DNA of 64,000 nucleotides from Paraburkholderia sp. BCC1884 (GCF_900996225.1 NZ_CAAJGL010000033.1:110776-174775), one strand, 5' to 3'; counted from the first letter of the stretch, positions 41,718 to 51,925 are shown. Program-made: numbers and translations. The notes: generated by a model not told the origin, from the sequence alone.

Positions 41718-42548
41718 GTGAACCTGTCGTTTCTGATTTTTCTCAGCGTGCTGCAAGGCGTCACCGAACTGTTTCCGGTGAGCAGCCTCGGCCATACGCT
41801 GCTCGTGCCCGCTCTGTTCGGGATGCATATCGACAAACACGCGCCGCAGCTGCTGCCGTTTCTCGTCGCGCTGCATCTCGGCACGGCGTTCGCGTTGCTG
41901 TGGTACTTCCGCAAGCGCTGGTGCGCGCTGTTTCGCGGTTTCTTCGCCTCGTTCGGCGGACGTCGCAACGACGACGCGCATATGATGTGGGCGCTCATCA
42001 TCGGCACGATTCCGGCGGGTCTGGTCGGACTGATCCTTGAAAAACGACTCGAGCGACTTTTCCACGATCTGCGCATCGTGGCGATCGCGCTGATTGTCAA
42101 CGGCGTGTTGCTGTGGTTCGGGGATCGGCTGCAGCGCTCGCGCGCGCATCAGTCGCCGGAGAAGCTCACGTTCCGCCAGGCCTTTCTGGTCGGTCTGGCG
42201 CAGATCGGCGCGCTGATTCCGGGTTTCTCGCGCAGCGGTCTGACGATGATCGCCGGCAACGCGGCGGGCCTCACGGCGGAGAAGTCGGCGGAGTTTTCGT
42301 TCCTGCTTGGCACGCCGATCATTTTCGCGGCCGGTGTGCTCGAACTGCCGAAGCTGTTTCATGCGCCGGGTCAACTCGCGGACGCGCTGCTCGGCGGCGT
42401 GCTGACCGCCATCGCGGCTTATCTCAGCGTGCGCTTCCTGATGCGCTATTTCGAAGGCCGTGGACGTCTGGCTTCGTTCGGCGTGTATTGCGTGATCGCC
42501 GGTGCGCTGTTCCTCGGCTGGTTCGTGCTGCATCCGCAGCCGGTTTGA
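41718..42548 (+). CDS. uppP: Undecaprenyl-diphosphatase
   Basis: A 276-residue membrane phosphatase that recycles undecaprenyl diphosphate to the monophosphate lipid carrier for wall polymers; overexpression gives bacitracin resistance. The catalytic (E/Q)xxxE motif is in [15 protein letters not shown] and the second motif is [10 protein letters not shown]. About eight helices. The start is GTG at 41718 with AAGGA at 41706-41710; the frame is open to 41598 but without a ribosome binding site. Confidence 0.94.
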   Translation: MNLSFLIFLSVLQGVTELFPVSSLGHTLLVPALFGMHIDKHAPQLLPFLVALHLGTAFALLWYFRKRWCALFRGFFASFGGRRNDDAHMMWALIIGTIPAGLVGLILEKRLERLFHDLRIVAIALIVNGVLLWFGDRLQRSRAHQSPEKLTFRQAFLVGLAQIGALIPGFSRSGLTMIAGNAAGLTAEKSAEFSFLLGTPIIFAAGVLELPKLFHAPGQLADALLGGVLTAIAAYLSVRFLMRYFEGRGRLASFGVYCVIAGALFLGWFVLHPQPV

Positions 42549-42768
42549 TCCCGGGCGGATCGTCTGCTGCCGGGCGTCCAGCGATGTGGCGAGTCGGGAA
42601 CGATCGGTTATAATCCGGGCCCAGCTCAACTTGCCGTCAGTTACAATTTCGGTATTCGGGACGCTGCCGCTCGCAAATGTATGAGGGCGCAGGGTCCAGT
42701 GCCCAACAGCAGGTTCTCATTGCGGGCGATGCGCGTAGCAACTGGCGCTTGCATCGCCTCACGTCAAT

Positions 42769-42842
42769 ACGGCAGTAGCTCAGCTGGATAGAGCATCGGC
42801 CTTCTAAGCCGAGGGTGGGGGGTTCGAGTCCCTCCTGCCGTA
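42769..42842 (+). tRNA. tRNA-Arg(TCT)
   Basis: A 74-base cloverleaf: acceptor ACGGCAG/CTGCCGT with discriminator A at 42842, anticodon stem TCGGC/GCCGA enclosing CTTCTAA, anticodon TCT (reads AGA/AGG). The next bases are CTT, so CCA is not encoded and must be added. It may be transcribed from TATAAT/TACAAT elements near 42609-42647, but no -35 fits well. Confidence 0.95.
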
Positions 42843-42916
42843 CTTCATCTTTTTCCCTGCACCCCACTTCAACAAGCGCGCGCCGCGGCAAGCCACGACG
42901 CGCGGTCATGCAACGC

Positions 42917-43300
42917 TCAGCCCGCCGCCTTCACCTCGATCGAGTCGACCCGATCCGGGTAGAACGCCAGATGCTGCGCGATTTCCTTCACCGCCGCATA
43001 CGGCGACTCGTAGGTCCACACCGAATTCACGGTCCGCTCGCCGCCGAGCGGAATGCTGTAGTACGCGCAATCGCCCTTGTACGGGCAGTAAGTTGCGTGA
43101 TCGGTGCGCTCGAGCAGTGACATCTCGGTGTCCGTGCGCGGGATGTAATACGCCGCCGGATACGACGCCTCGCGCAACACCAGCGCCTTTTGCGTATCCG
43201 CGATCACGCGGCCGGCCACGGTCACGACCACGCGAGCCTGAGCGGGCTCGACCGTGATCGGATGATCGGGGCCGGGGACCTTGATGGTTTTTTCAGTCAT
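42917..43300 (-). CDS. DUF427 domain protein
   Basis: A 127-residue cytosolic protein of the DUF427 family: IKVPGPDHPITVEPAQARVVVTVAGRVIADT, ALVLREASYPAAYYIPRTDTEM, TYCPYKGDCAYYSI and the YESPYAAVKEIAQHLAFYPDRV end. The conserved Cys/His/Tyr cluster suggests a catalytic or ligand-binding role but none is assigned. The ATG at 43300 has AGGAG nine bases ahead. Confidence 0.9.
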   Translation of the reverse strand: MTEKTIKVPGPDHPITVEPAQARVVVTVAGRVIADTQKALVLREASYPAAYYIPRTDTEMSLLERTDHATYCPYKGDCAYYSIPLGGERTVNSVWTYESPYAAVKEIAQHLAFYPDRVDSIEVKAAG

Positions 43301-43446
43301 GCTGTCGAGCTCCTGATGAAATGGGCAGGCCTGCAACGTCGTAAGAGGATGTCGAGCCGTCATAGGTGTGAGCACCTCGCTCCTTCGCTCGAAGCATACG
43401 CTGGTCGCGAGAACGCTGCCCGAGCTTGGCGTGCGTGCGGGAAACG

Positions 43447-43470
43447 TAAAAAAAGGCAGCCGAAGCTGCC
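43447..43470 (-). terminator. Intrinsic terminator
   Basis: Read leftward: GGCAGC-TTCG-GCTGCC followed by a run of eight T. It lies 137 bases past the end of the 79-residue membrane protein gene, the only leftward gene that could use it. The 300-base gap 43301-43606 otherwise contains nothing I can identify. Confidence 0.8.
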
Positions 43471-43606
43471 CTGTGAAAGTCCCAACTCGCGCGAGACGTT
43501 GCTCGCCTTTTAAGTTTCATCTGCTTGAAAAATGGCTGCTTGTACGCGGCGCTGACTGCGGGGTATTCCGCGCGGAAAAGACGGGCTTCGTGTCGCCGTG
43601 CGGCGC

Positions 43607-43846
43607 TCACTGGGCGGCGCCGGCGAGAATGTAGTAGCAGGCGATCAACAGCAACGCGAAGGACGTCAACAGGCAGGCAAAACCGATGCGTGTGAGCCAG
43701 TTCGGCCAGCGCGTGCGCGGTAAGCGGTCCATCCGCACGACGCGCCGCGCGAGGCCTGGATCGCGGCGCAGCGCAAGCGGCACGAGCGCCATGCAGAGCA
43801 ATGCGAGCGCGACGGTGGCGGTTTGCAGCGCACAGGAGAGGTTCAT
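43607..43846 (-). CDS. Small two-helix membrane protein, unknown
   Basis: A 79-residue protein with two hydrophobic helices (residues 5-26 and 55-75) separated by an Arg-rich cytoplasmic loop (RRDPGLARRVVRMDRLPRTRW). The ATG at 43846 has no strong ribosome binding site. The frame is open far upstream but that part is antisense to other genes. Family not recognised. Confidence 0.6.
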   Translation of the reverse strand: MNLSCALQTATVALALLCMALVPLALRRDPGLARRVVRMDRLPRTRWPNWLTRIGFACLLTSFALLLIACYYILAGAAQ

Positions 43847-44095
43847 GATGACGTGGCCTAAGGTGTAATTCGCGCGGAAGCGCAACAGTCCAATCTTAGA
43901 AAAGCATCTTCTCGGGCGGAATGAGATCGATCCTAAAATTCGGTGCGCCGGGCCGGTTGCCGCTTGATGCAGATCGTCGCCAGACTGTGGCGTGCGGTCA
44001 CATCGGGAGGGACATGCTATGCTTTTGAGGTCCAGATCATGAGCCGCGGCGAGCGCACTCGTGAACGCTTGCCACACTTTCGAGGAGAACCCTTC

Positions 44096-44485
44096 ATGTC
44101 GATGCGAACCCGAGTCCTGTTTCATCTGAGCGCCGGTTGTCTCCTGCTTGGCAGTGCATTCGGCGCGCAAGCGGCGAACCTCGGCTTTCTGAACGACACG
44201 CCGATCAGCTACATGAAGCAGCGCGACATCGACTCGGTCAAAAAGGCCGTGTTCGCTGCGTTGAACGACAAGAAGGACGGCGAAAGCACGACCTGGGTCA
44301 ATGAAGGCACCGGCAACAGCGTCAAGATCGACGCCAACATCACGGTGGCCAGCACCGCCAAGGACGGCGACCGCACTTGCCGCGATCTCGGCGTCGTGCT
44401 CAATGCCAAGGGTCAATCGATGAACCTGCGCCCGCAGTTCTGCAAGCAGGGCAGCGGCAACTGGGTGCTGCAGAAAAAGCACTGA
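44096..44485 (+). CDS. Secreted protein with surface-antigen-like domain
   Basis: A 129-residue exported protein. The signal peptide is MRTRVLFHLSAGCLLLGSAFGAQA with cleavage after AQA. The mature part (NLGFLNDTPISYMKQRDID ... GDRTCRDLGVVLNAKGQSMNLRPQFCKQGSGNW) has two Cys and the C-terminal strand pattern of 17-kDa/RT0821-like surface antigens. Probably periplasmic or outer-membrane associated. GAGGAG at 44082-44087 fixes the start at 44096. Confidence 0.75.
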   Translation: MSMRTRVLFHLSAGCLLLGSAFGAQAANLGFLNDTPISYMKQRDIDSVKKAVFAALNDKKDGESTTWVNEGTGNSVKIDANITVASTAKDGDRTCRDLGVVLNAKGQSMNLRPQFCKQGSGNWVLQKKH

Positions 44486-44567
44486 GCATGCGAGCGGGGA
44501 TGACAGCGCCGGCGGACTCGCGCCGGGCGCGGCGCATGGCTGATCGTTCTCACGCCCCGATCCGGCG

Positions 44568-45017
44568 ATGATGACGCGCGTCGTCTCGTGCGGCATCGTC
44601 TTGCTCGACCCGCAGGGGCGGGCGCTACTCGCGCACGCTACCGAAACCTCGCACTGGGACATTCCCAAGGGACATGGCGAAGAGGGCGAGGCGCCGCACA
44701 TTACGGCCGTGCGCGAAATGGTCGAGGAAACGGGTATCGCCATCGAGCCCGAACGGCTGACGGATCTGGGGCTGTTCGTTTACCGGCGGGACAAGGATTT
44801 ACATCTGTTCGCCGCGCGTGCTCGCGCGAGCGAACTCGATCTCAGTACGTGCACCTGTACGTCGTTCTTCCCGCGTCGCACCGACGGCACGCTGATTCCG
44901 GAAATGGATGCCTACCGCTGGGCTGCGCCGCACGAGGTCGAACGCTATGCGAGCCGCAGTCTCACGCGGCTCTTTCAGACCATCCTGTCGCTCGGGGAAC
45001 TCCACCGGTCGCTGTAG
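44568..45017 (+). CDS. Nudix hydrolase
   Basis: A 149-residue hydrolase of nucleoside-diphosphate-linked substrates. The full Nudix box is present: GHGEEGEAPHITAV followed by REMVEETGI (G-x5-E-x7-REUxEExGU). The substrate is not determinable; the short single-domain form resembles NUDIX pyrophosphohydrolases that act on dinucleotide polyphosphates. ATG 44568 and the next ATG are adjacent. Confidence 0.9.
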   Translation: MMTRVVSCGIVLLDPQGRALLAHATETSHWDIPKGHGEEGEAPHITAVREMVEETGIAIEPERLTDLGLFVYRRDKDLHLFAARARASELDLSTCTCTSFFPRRTDGTLIPEMDAYRWAAPHEVERYASRSLTRLFQTILSLGELHRSL

Positions 45018-45040
45018 CGGTGGCGTGTGAGTCGATACGC

Positions 45041-45985
45041 TCAGTCGAGCGCGCGATCGTTCGGATGCGCGAACAGTGCGCGATTCTGTTCCGATAGCGG
45101 AAAATTCAGATTGATGCCGCGCGGTGGAATAGGCTGCGTGAACCACTGCCGATACAGACGCTCCGCGTCGCCGGAAGTCTGACCGCGCGCGATCACGCCG
45201 TTCACCAGTGCGCGGAACGGTTCATCGCCTTTGCGGAACATGCACGCGTAGACCTCGGCGCCGAGCGACGTGCCGGTCACCACGAAGTCCTCAGGGCGCG
45301 CGTCGGTCGCCTTGAAGCCGTACACGATCGGCTCGTCCATCACGAAGGCCACGGCCTTGTCATCCTTGAGCGCGGTGAACGCCTCCTGGTGATCGCGCGC
45401 ACTCGTGATGCGCATGTTCAGGTGTTTCTCGGTGTTGAGCTGACGCAGCAGGCGCTCGTCGGAGGTGCCCGCGGTCGTGACGACCGTCTTGCCGGCCAGT
45501 TCCGAAAAATCCGTAATACCGCTGCTCTTGCGCGTGATCATGCGCACTGCATACTGGAAGAAACTGTTCGAAAAGGCTGCGACGTTTTCGCGCTCCACGG
45601 TATGCGTGGTGGAACCGCACTCCAGGTCGATCTGATTGTTGAGCAGCATCGGCGTGCGATTCGACGAGGTCACGGTAATTTCGTGCACCTTCAGCTGCGG
45701 CATGCTGAGCGTCTTCCTGATTTCGTCGACGATCTGCATCGCGATGGCCTGCGAATAGCCCACCGTTGCCTTGCCGTCGAAATAGGAGAAGGGCATCGAC
45801 GCTTCGCGTACGCCGAGCACGACCACGCCGTCGTCGTGGATTTTCTTCAGCGTGCCGGTGAGTTCGTCCGCGCGGACAGGGCTGGCCAGCATGACGGTGC
45901 CGAACGTGAGCAGCGCGGCGAGCAAATGACGCGTGCGGTGCGTTTGACTGCGTGTAATGGTCCCGCGGCGGACTGCAACTTTCAT
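45041..45985 (-). CDS. Glutamate/aspartate-type periplasmic binding protein
   Basis: A 314-residue solute-binding protein like GltI. An N-terminal signal (RHLLAALLTFGTVMLASPVRA, cut before DELTGT) is followed by the amino-acid binding fold: GVVVLGVREASMPFSYFD, VTSSNRTPMLLNNQIDLECGSTTHTVER and GKTVVTTAGTSDERLLRQL. GGGAGG precedes the ATG at 45985. No permease or ATPase gene (gltJKL) is adjacent, so it either serves a distant transporter or is a paralogue. Confidence 0.9.
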   Translation of the reverse strand: MKVAVRRGTITRSQTHRTRHLLAALLTFGTVMLASPVRADELTGTLKKIHDDGVVVLGVREASMPFSYFDGKATVGYSQAIAMQIVDEIRKTLSMPQLKVHEITVTSSNRTPMLLNNQIDLECGSTTHTVERENVAAFSNSFFQYAVRMITRKSSGITDFSELAGKTVVTTAGTSDERLLRQLNTEKHLNMRITSARDHQEAFTALKDDKAVAFVMDEPIVYGFKATDARPEDFVVTGTSLGAEVYACMFRKGDEPFRALVNGVIARGQTSGDAERLYRQWFTQPIPPRGINLNFPLSEQNRALFAHPNDRALD

Positions 45986-46052
45986 CGGACCTCCCGGACT
46001 GGCGCGGACCCGAGGTCGCGCTGTCGCTGTCGATGGAACATGGTGCAACAAA

Positions 46053-46086
46053 ACGGCGTGCATCTCATGGACAAGATGCACGCCGT
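46053..46086 (-). terminator. Intrinsic terminator after glnS
   Basis: A 13-bp perfect stem (ACGGCGTGCATCT with AGATGCACGCCGT, 46053-46065 and 46074-46086). Leftward it is followed by TTTTG, 34 bases after the glnS stop. Confidence 0.8.
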
Positions 46087-46119
46087 ATTCAGGTTCAACT
46101 GCGCGACGAGCGCCCCGGC

Positions 46120-47829
46120 TTACGCCGGCTTGCCCCAGCTGTCGCGCAAGCTGACGATACGGTTGAACACGGGCTTGCCCGGCTTCGAATCGACCCGGTC
46201 GGCGACGAAGTAGCCATGGCGCTCGAACTGGTAACGCTGCTCCGGCAGGGCCTCGCGCGCGCCCGGTTCGAGATACGCGTTGACCACGCGCTTCGAGTCC
46301 GGATTCAGCGCCTCGAGGAAATCGCGGCCACCGGCGTCCGGTTGCGCATCCTTGAACAGTCGGTCGTAAATCCGCACTTCCGCCGGGCAGGCGCTGGCTG
46401 CGCTGACCCAGTGAATGTTGCCTTTGACCTTGTAGTTGTTCGCGCCTTCCGTACCGGACTTGCTGTCCGGGAAGTACGTGCAATGGACTGCCACGATGTT
46501 GCCGTTCTCGTCCTTGTCCGCGCCCACGCATTCGATCACGTAGCCATAACGCAGACGGACCTTGTTGCCCGGGAACAGGCGGAAGTAGCCTTTCGGCGGC
46601 GTTTCGTTGTAGTCGTCGCGTTCGATCCACAGCTCGCGCGAAATCGGAAACTCGCGCACGCCCATTTCCGGATGATGCGGGTGAACCGGCGCATTGCACG
46701 ACTCGGTGACGCCTTCCGGAAAATTGTCGATGATCAGCTTGACCGGATCGAGCACGGCGGCCGTACGCGGCGCCTTGTCGTCCAGATCGTCGCGCAGCGC
46801 GCCTTCGAACACGCTCATGTCGATCCACGAATCGACCTTGGTCACGCCGATGCGCTCGCAGAACAACTGGATCGCTTCCGGCGTAAAACCACGGCGACGC
46901 ACGCCAACGATGGTCGGCATGCGCGGATCGTCCCAGCCTTCGACGTGACCTTCGTTCACGAGTTGCAGCAGCTTGCGCTTGCTGGTGATCGCGTAGGTCA
47001 GGTTCAGACGCGAGAACTCGATCTGTTGCGGCAGCGGACGCGTGAAAATGCCGGCTTCGGCCAGCTCGTTCAGAATCCAGTCATAGAGCGGACGATGGTC
47101 TTCGAACTCCAGCGTGCACAGCGAATGCGTGATGTTTTCCAGCGCGTCCGAAATACAGTGCGTGTAGTCGTACATCGGGTACACGCACCATTTGTCGCCG
47201 GTGCGGTAGTGATGCGCGAAACGGATCCGGTAGATGACCGGATCGCGCATGTTGAAGTTCGGCGACGACATGTTGATTTTGGCGCGCAGCACATGCTCGC
47301 CTTCCTTGAACTCGCCTGCCTTCATGCGGCGGAACAGGTCCAGGTTTTCCTCCACCGAGCGCTCGCGGAAGCGCGACGGCGTGCCGACTTCGGTGGCCGA
47401 GCCACGGTTCGCACGCATTTCTTCGGCCGACTGGCTGTCCACATAGGCCTTGCCGCGTTCGATCAGCAGTTCGGCGAACTCGTACAGCTTGTCGTAGTAG
47501 TCGCTCGCGTAGTACAGCTCTTCCTTGCCGCTCTTTTCCCATTCAAAGCCGAGCCAACGCACGGCGTCGATGATCGAATCGACGTATTCGACGCTTTCCT
47601 TTTCCGGATTGGTGTCGTCGAAACGCAGATGGCACACGCCGCCATAGCTGCGCGCCACGCCGAAGTTCAAACAGATGCTCTTGGCATGACCGATGTGCAG
47701 ATAACCGTTCGGCTCCGGCGGGAAGCGCGTTTCGACACGCTGACCCCACTTGCCGTTGCGGTTGTCTTCGTCAATGATGTTGCGGATGAAATTGGATGCC
47801 GCTGGCGCGTCGTTGCGTTCGGTATTCAT
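46120..47829 (-). CDS. glnS: Glutaminyl-tRNA synthetase
   Basis: A 569-residue class I synthetase that charges tRNA-Gln. HIGH motif at residues 45-48 (YLHIGHAKS), preceded by RFPPEPNG, and the KMSKS-equivalent ITSKRKL near residue 270; the C-terminal anticodon-binding beta-barrels follow. The start is the ATG at 47829 (MNTERNDAP), since the family N-terminal [10 protein letters not shown] starts at residue 11. A 491-base gene-free region lies upstream. Confidence 0.97.
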   Translation of the reverse strand: MNTERNDAPAASNFIRNIIDEDNRNGKWGQRVETRFPPEPNGYLHIGHAKSICLNFGVARSYGGVCHLRFDDTNPEKESVEYVDSIIDAVRWLGFEWEKSGKEELYYASDYYDKLYEFAELLIERGKAYVDSQSAEEMRANRGSATEVGTPSRFRERSVEENLDLFRRMKAGEFKEGEHVLRAKINMSSPNFNMRDPVIYRIRFAHHYRTGDKWCVYPMYDYTHCISDALENITHSLCTLEFEDHRPLYDWILNELAEAGIFTRPLPQQIEFSRLNLTYAITSKRKLLQLVNEGHVEGWDDPRMPTIVGVRRRGFTPEAIQLFCERIGVTKVDSWIDMSVFEGALRDDLDDKAPRTAAVLDPVKLIIDNFPEGVTESCNAPVHPHHPEMGVREFPISRELWIERDDYNETPPKGYFRLFPGNKVRLRYGYVIECVGADKDENGNIVAVHCTYFPDSKSGTEGANNYKVKGNIHWVSAASACPAEVRIYDRLFKDAQPDAGGRDFLEALNPDSKRVVNAYLEPGAREALPEQRYQFERHGYFVADRVDSKPGKPVFNRIVSLRDSWGKPA

Positions 47830-48320
47830 GCGAGAAAGTGAAAGTCTGTCGGGGGCGCGCAATGCACCCACTTATGCGTCAATTCTACCTGACACGTTCC
47901 GTTGCGGCTGACGAGTGCGGCGTGTAGCCAACGTTTGAGCGGATTTGACGGGTTTGTGGAAGTTTGACGGTCGGCTGCAAGCTGGGTTAAAGGTGCTGTA
48001 ACAGGAGGTAAAACGGTTTGTCGGCGTCGGCGTCGGCGACTTAGGATGCACGCGGCGCGGCTTCGTCCGCGGGATGCGCGGCCCTTTTCCTGTCGCCATC
48101 CACGCGCCGCCCGATATTGTCCCGGGCAGTGCAGTTCGCGCTCCCGACGCGCAGCGCGTGCACTCGTCGCAGCCGTTCACGCGGGCCGCACCGTCCTTTG
48201 TCGCTCCGTCCAGGTTGGCGCGGTTGCGGCTGTTGCCCGCCCTTGCCTCGCGGTTACCGCCGCGGTTGCCAGTTACCGTCGCCCGGACCCCCGGCGCCCT
48301 TCGTTCCCGGAGTTTCTCGG
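47830..48320. other. Gene-free stretch between glnS and ggt
   Basis: About 490 bases between divergent genes. TAGAAT on the minus strand at 47887-47882 could be the -10 of glnS. AGGAGGT at 48003-48009 precedes only an eight-codon frame. No RNA structure or conserved small protein is evident. Confidence 0.45.
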
Positions 48321-50072
48321 ATGCCCGTTTCGTCGCACGACGCGCCTCGCGCGTTTTTCGCTTCTCTTTCTCTGGTCCGCACCGTGACGGCTTCGGCGCT
48401 GCTCGCCGCGTTCGCGGTCAGTGTCGCACCGGCTGCCGCACTGGCGAAAACAGCGCCACCCAAGGCGGTATTCGATGCGTCGGCGGTTGCCGTGCCGGAT
48501 CGCTACAGTGCGGACACCGCGCAGCAGATCTTCGCGGCCGGAGGCAACGCCGTCGACGCTGCGGTGGCGATCGCCTTTACGCTCGCCGTGACGCGGCCGG
48601 ACGCCGGCAACATCGGCGGCGGCGGGTTCATGACGCTCTACATGGACGGCAAGCCGTACTTTCTGGACTACCGTGAACGCGCGCCGCAGCAGGCCACGCG
48701 CGACATGTACCTGGACGACAAGGGCAACCTGATGCCGGGCGCAAGTACGGTCGGCCATCGCGCGGTGGGCGTGCCGGGCACGGTCGAGGGCATGTGGGAG
48801 GCGCAGCAGCGTTTCGGTAAATTGAAGTGGAAACAGGTGCTGGCCCCGGCGATACGTTACGCGACCGACGGCTTCCAGGTCGACGCCGGTCTGCAGAAGC
48901 GCCGCGATGCGGCAGCGAAGAATTTCACCGGCAAGACCAACTTCGAAGCCTATTTTTCGAATCTCAAGACGGGCGTGATGTACCGCCAGCCTGAGCTTGC
49001 ACAAACGTTGTCGCGCATTTCCAGCGACGGCGGCCGCGAGTTCTACGAGGGCCGCACCGCCGATCTGATTGCCCAGCAGATGTACGGTCACGGCCTCTTG
49101 ACGAAGCAGGATCTGATTCAATACAAGGCGGCCTGGCGCCAGCCGCTTTCGGCCGACTGGAACGGCTATCGCGTGCTCACGGCGCCGCCGCCGAGTTCGG
49201 GCGGTGTCGGCCTGATCCAGATGCTGAAAATGAAGGCCGATCTGAAGCAGGCCTTCGACGGCCTCGAACTCAATTCCGCGCCGTATATTCATCTGGTCGC
49301 GCAGATCGAGGACCGCGTGTTCGCCGATCGTCAGCAATACCTCGCCGATCCGGATTCGGCACAGGTGCCGGTCGACAAGCTGACCGACGACGCCTACCTC
49401 GCGCAACGCGCCGACGAAGTCAAACCCGACGAAGTCCCGGGCGCCACGCCAGTCAAGCCGGGCCTTGGCGAGGCAACACAGGAGAAGGCGCAGACCACGC
49501 ATTTCTCGGTGGTCGACAAGTGGGGCAACGCCGTGTCGAACACCTATACGCTGAACGGCGATTTCGGCTCGGGCGTAGTCGTGGACGGTGGCGGCTTCGT
49601 GCTGAACGACGCCATGGACGATTTCGTCACCAAGCCCGCCGCAGCGAGCCCGTCCGGCGCGAGCGACAGCGAAGCGAATACGGTGGCGCCGGGACGCCGG
49701 CCGTTGTCGTCGATGACGCCGACCATTCTGTTGAAGGACAACAAGGTGGCGCTCGTGATCGGCACGCCGGGCGGCTCGCGTATCCTGACATCGATTTTCC
49801 AGGTGATGACCGACCTGTACGACTTCAATTTGTCGCCCACGGATGCATTGGCCGCGATGCGCTTTCATCATCAGTTGTTGCCGCAGAAGACGATTTATTT
49901 TGAGCCGTACCATCCGGTCACGGGCGAGCTTGCGGACCAGTTGAAGGCCAAGGGCTACGTGCTCGAAGGGCAGTCGTTCAACGGCGACGTGCAACTGATC
50001 CGTATCGACGGCACGACGCCTGAGCCCGCAGCGGACCCGCGTGGAGTGGGCGTGGGACGTGTGATACGTTGA
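48321..50072 (+). CDS. ggt: Gamma-glutamyltranspeptidase
   Basis: A 583-residue secreted N-terminal nucleophile hydrolase that cleaves glutathione and transfers the gamma-glutamyl group. A signal peptide is present (TASALLAAFAVSVAPAAALA). The precursor self-cleaves before the nucleophile Thr392 (AQTTHFSVVDKWGNAVS), giving large and small subunits; the oxyanion Gly-Gly is in GTPGGSRI and the substrate-binding RPLSSMTPT segment is present. GGAG at 48309-48312 supports the ATG at 48321. A small hydrolase gene follows 38 bases later. Confidence 0.95.
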   Translation: MPVSSHDAPRAFFASLSLVRTVTASALLAAFAVSVAPAAALAKTAPPKAVFDASAVAVPDRYSADTAQQIFAAGGNAVDAAVAIAFTLAVTRPDAGNIGGGGFMTLYMDGKPYFLDYRERAPQQATRDMYLDDKGNLMPGASTVGHRAVGVPGTVEGMWEAQQRFGKLKWKQVLAPAIRYATDGFQVDAGLQKRRDAAAKNFTGKTNFEAYFSNLKTGVMYRQPELAQTLSRISSDGGREFYEGRTADLIAQQMYGHGLLTKQDLIQYKAAWRQPLSADWNGYRVLTAPPPSSGGVGLIQMLKMKADLKQAFDGLELNSAPYIHLVAQIEDRVFADRQQYLADPDSAQVPVDKLTDDAYLAQRADEVKPDEVPGATPVKPGLGEATQEKAQTTHFSVVDKWGNAVSNTYTLNGDFGSGVVVDGGGFVLNDAMDDFVTKPAAASPSGASDSEANTVAPGRRPLSSMTPTILLKDNKVALVIGTPGGSRILTSIFQVMTDLYDFNLSPTDALAAMRFHHQLLPQKTIYFEPYHPVTGELADQLKAKGYVLEGQSFNGDVQLIRIDGTTPEPAADPRGVGVGRVIR

Positions 50073-50110
50073 TGCAGAAATAGCAGATAAGAACGGCGGC
50101 GGGGCACCCG

Positions 50111-50671
50111 ATGAGCACACACAAACCGAACATACTCGTACTGCCTGGCTATCAGAATTCTGGCGACGGCCACTGGCAAACCCGCTGGGAGGCGCTCGAT
50201 CCGGCGTTCGAGCGGGTGCAGATGCCGGACTGGGATCATCCCGTGTGCGAGGCCTGGTGCCGCACGCTCGACGCCGCCGTGGCGGCCGCGCAATCGCCGG
50301 TCGTGTTCGCGGCGCACAGCCTTGGCTGTCTGACGGCCGCTTTCTGGGCGTCGCGATACGCCAGCCCCGCACAGCTTCCGAAGGTCGCGGGCGCCTTGCT
50401 GGTGGCGCCGCCCGATCCCGCTGAAGCTCACTTTCCGGCGGACGCCCGCGGCTTCTCGCCGGTGCCGCTCACGCGCTTGCCGTTTGCGAGCGTTGTCGTA
50501 GCGAGCAGCGACGATCCGTACGGCGGCGTGCCGTTCTCACAAAGCTGCGCGAGCGCGTGGGGCAGCCGCTGGATCGGGATCGGCGCGCGCGGTCATATCA
50601 ACGCCGATAGCGGACTTGGCGACTGGGGCGAGGGCCGGCAGTGGCTCGCTTCGCTCGCCGAACGCGCTTGA
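50111..50671 (+). CDS. RBBP9/YdeN-type alpha/beta hydrolase
   Basis: A 186-residue serine hydrolase of the DUF1749/RBBP9 group. The nucleophile elbow is AAHSLGC (the usual GxSxG has a His-Ser variant), the acid is in SSDDPY and the catalytic His is in GARGHINADSGLGDW. The substrate is unknown. It lies 38 bases downstream of ggt and is probably co-transcribed. Confidence 0.9.
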   Translation: MSTHKPNILVLPGYQNSGDGHWQTRWEALDPAFERVQMPDWDHPVCEAWCRTLDAAVAAAQSPVVFAAHSLGCLTAAFWASRYASPAQLPKVAGALLVAPPDPAEAHFPADARGFSPVPLTRLPFASVVVASSDDPYGGVPFSQSCASAWGSRWIGIGARGHINADSGLGDWGEGRQWLASLAERA

Positions 50672-50704
50672 GTTTGCGTCCGGCGCGCCGGCTCTGCTAC
50701 CGCG

Positions 50705-51925
50705 TCAAATCACCGATTGCGTGCGCAATGCCGCAATCCTGGCTTCGTCATAACCCAGCACGTCGCGCAAGATGCTCTCGGTGTGCTCGCCGAGCGTGGG
50801 CGGGTGCGAGATCGCTTGCGGCGGGGTCCCGGTCATCCTGATCGGGTTGCGCACCAGCTTGACCGTGCCGCCCGACGGATGCGGCAGATCCACCCGCATG
50901 TCGCGCGCGATCACCTGCTCGTTCTCGAAGACCTCGCCCAGATCGTTGATCGGCCCGCACGGTACCCCCGCGGCTTCGAGCGCGGCGATCCATTGCTGCT
51001 TGCCCTGCAGGCGCACCATCTCCGCGAGAATCGGCACGAGGACGTCGCGGTGCCGCACGCGGGCCGGATTGGTCGCGAAACGCTCGTCGTCGGCCAGTTC
51101 GGGGCGCGCGCCGGCTTCGACGAATTTGCGGAACTGCCCGTCGTTGCCGACCGCGACGATGATCCAGCCGTCGCTCGTCTGGAAGGTCTGGTAGGGCACG
51201 ATGTTCGGATGCGCATTGCCCCAGCGAACCGGCGGCTGACCGCTCGCGAGGTAGTTGGAATTCATGTTGGCGAGCATGGCCACCTGCACGTCGAGCAATG
51301 CCATGTCGATGTATTGCCCTTCGCCCGTCCGGTCGCGATGGGTGAGAGCGGTGAGCACGGCAATCGTGGAGTACATGCCGGTCATGAGGTCGGCGATCGC
51401 AACCCCGGCCTTTTGCGGACCGCCGCCCGGCTGGCCGTCGCGCTCACCGGTAATGCTCATGAAGCCGCCGATGCCCTGCACGATGAAGTCGTAGCCCGCG
51501 CGCTGCGCATACGGTCCGGTCTGCCCGAAACCGGTCACCGAGCAGTAGATCAGATCGGGCTTCACCTCTTTGAGCGAGGCGTAGTCGAGACCGTACTTCT
51601 TCAGTTGGCCGACCTTGTAGTTCTCCAGCACCACGTCGCTCTGCGCGGCCAGTTCGCGGATGATCCGCTGGCCTTCGGGCGTGGCGATGTCGACGGTGAC
51701 CGAGCGCTTGTTGCGGTTCGCGGCGAGGTAATAGGCCGCCTCGCGCGTGTCTTCGCCTTCCAACGTCTTGAGATACGGAGGGCCCCAGTGACGGGTGTCG
51801 TCGCCGGCTTCGGGGCGTTCGATCTTGATCACGTCGGCGCCGAAATCGGCGAGAGTTTGCGCGCACCAGGGCCCGGCGAGCACGCGGGTGAGATCCAGCA
51901 CGCGGATATGACTGAGAGCGCCCAT
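50705..51925 (-). CDS. CaiB/BaiF (class III) CoA-transferase
   Basis: A 406-residue CoA-transferase. The N-terminal motif LDLTRVLAGPWCAQTLADFGADVIKIERP and the catalytic Asp179 (VAIADLMTG) identify the class III family, which exchanges CoA between carboxylic acids through an aspartyl-CoA anhydride. It is close in type to succinyl-CoA:glutarate or similar transferases, but no pathway gene is adjacent. A TAGGAGA ribosome binding site precedes the ATG. Confidence 0.9.
   Translation of the reverse strand: MGALSHIRVLDLTRVLAGPWCAQTLADFGADVIKIERPEAGDDTRHWGPPYLKTLEGEDTREAAYYLAANRNKRSVTVDIATPEGQRIIRELAAQSDVVLENYKVGQLKKYGLDYASLKEVKPDLIYCSVTGFGQTGPYAQRAGYDFIVQGIGGFMSITGERDGQPGGGPQKAGVAIADLMTGMYSTIAVLTALTHRDRTGEGQYIDMALLDVQVAMLANMNSNYLASGQPPVRWGNAHPNIVPYQTFQTSDGWIIVAVGNDGQFRKFVEAGARPELADDERFATNPARVRHRDVLVPILAEMVRLQGKQQWIAALEAAGVPCGPINDLGEVFENEQVIARDMRVDLPHPSGGTVKLVRNPIRMTGTPPQAISHPPTLGEHTESILRDVLGYDEARIAALRTQSVI

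Noticed and set aside
48003..48045. AGGAGGT followed by a possible eight-codon leader peptide upstream of ggt
   Set aside because: The frame is just a GCGTCG repeat ending in TAG; no attenuator follows it.
48273..50372. 699-codon minus-strand frame opposite ggt
   Set aside because: It spans two real plus-strand genes and their gap, and has no family features.
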